Positions 6,263-6,367 of a DNA stretch of 6,367 nt are shown one piece after another. Position numbers and translations under genes: made by a program. Each line of letters begins with the position of its first letter. Within the stretch, counting starts at the first letter, position 1. This DNA comes from Flavobacteriaceae bacterium (GTDB taxonomy: Bacteria > Bacteroidota > Bacteroidia > Flavobacteriales > Flavobacteriaceae): positions 1 to 6,367 of the forward strand of contig NZDM01000020.1 of assembly GCA_002690085.1 (NCBI GenBank), read 5' to 3'. Below the pieces are notes generated by a model. It ran no database searches. It had not been told where the DNA came from and saw nothing but the letters and a program-made list of their open reading frames with translations.

Positions 6263-6367
6263 TTATTGGTGGTGATAGGGTTCGTTTTTTAAGATACTCA
6301 TAGCTCTGTACAATTGCTCTACAACAAATAAACGAATCATTTGATGGGAAAAAGTCATTTTTGAAAA
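6263..6367 (-). CDS. rlmH: 23S rRNA (pseudouridine1915-N3)-methyltransferase, C-terminal part (partial)
   Basis: The minus-strand frame entering from the right edge encodes 34 residues before a TAA at 6263-6265: it contains KMTFSHQMIRLFVVEQLYRA and ends SILKNEPYHHQ. This is the highly conserved C-terminus of RlmH (YbeA), a small SPOUT-class methyltransferase that uses S-adenosylmethionine to methylate pseudouridine 1915 in helix 69 of 23S rRNA after subunit joining. The T-x-x-H-x-x-x-R-L and EQ-x-YRA pattern belongs to the trefoil-knot region, and the NEPYHH end is diagnostic. The family is about 155-160 residues, so roughly four fifths of the gene lies beyond the window. The stop is 8 bases upstream of the rdgB ATG in the same direction, so the two are very likely one operon. 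Confidence 0.93.
   Translation of the reverse strand, partial: FSKMTFSHQMIRLFVVEQLYRAMSILKNEPYHHQ

Overview
The window looks like chromosomal housekeeping DNA from a member of the Bacteroidota, most likely the Flavobacteriia. Three things point there. The DNA is AT-rich. Starts lack strong Shine-Dalgarno sites but have TAnnTTTG-type -7 elements nearby. The protein families also fit: a stand-alone CarboxypepD_reg-like secreted protein, a Bacteroidetes-style RdgB, and a DEAD-box helicase with a DbpA-type RNA-binding domain and a basic tail. I see no mobile element, CRISPR array, tRNA, rRNA or prophage signal.

Layout from left to right: (1) bases 1-161 (+), the 3' end of an unrecognised gene. 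(2) 165-1508 (-), purB, adenylosuccinate lyase, whose stop codon lies three bases from that of the first gene. (3) 1509-1612, a divergent promoter region with one -7-like element per strand. (4) 1613-2851 (+), a GT-B/GT4-like glycosyltransferase standing alone. (5) 2852-2946, a short convergent spacer with an A/T hairpin and an imperfect palindrome. (6) 2947-3717 (-), a secreted protein with a CarboxypepD_reg-like domain. (7) 3802-5547 (-), a CsdA/DbpA-like DEAD-box RNA helicase. (8) 5548-5678, its promoter and a leader of about 100 nt with predicted hairpins. (9) 5679-6254 (-), the RdgB/HAM1 nucleotide-sanitising pyrophosphatase. (10) 6263-6367 (-), the last 34 codons of rlmH, 8 nt upstream of rdgB.

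The minus-strand run rlmH-rdgB-helicase-CarboxypepD_reg protein is co-directional. rlmH and rdgB are probably one operon. The helicase has its own recognisable -7 element and leader, and the secreted-protein gene has a candidate promoter of its own, so these are probably separate units with possible read-through. Functionally the right half concerns RNA and nucleotide maintenance (23S rRNA methylation, removal of ITP/XTP, RNA remodelling), and purB adds purine synthesis on the left.

I found no clearly new system. The observations most worth checking are the structured helicase leader, whose 5'-terminal hairpin could pair alternatively with a second hairpin's loop, and two conserved-looking proteins of unknown role: the orphan glycosyltransferase and the CarboxypepD_reg protein.
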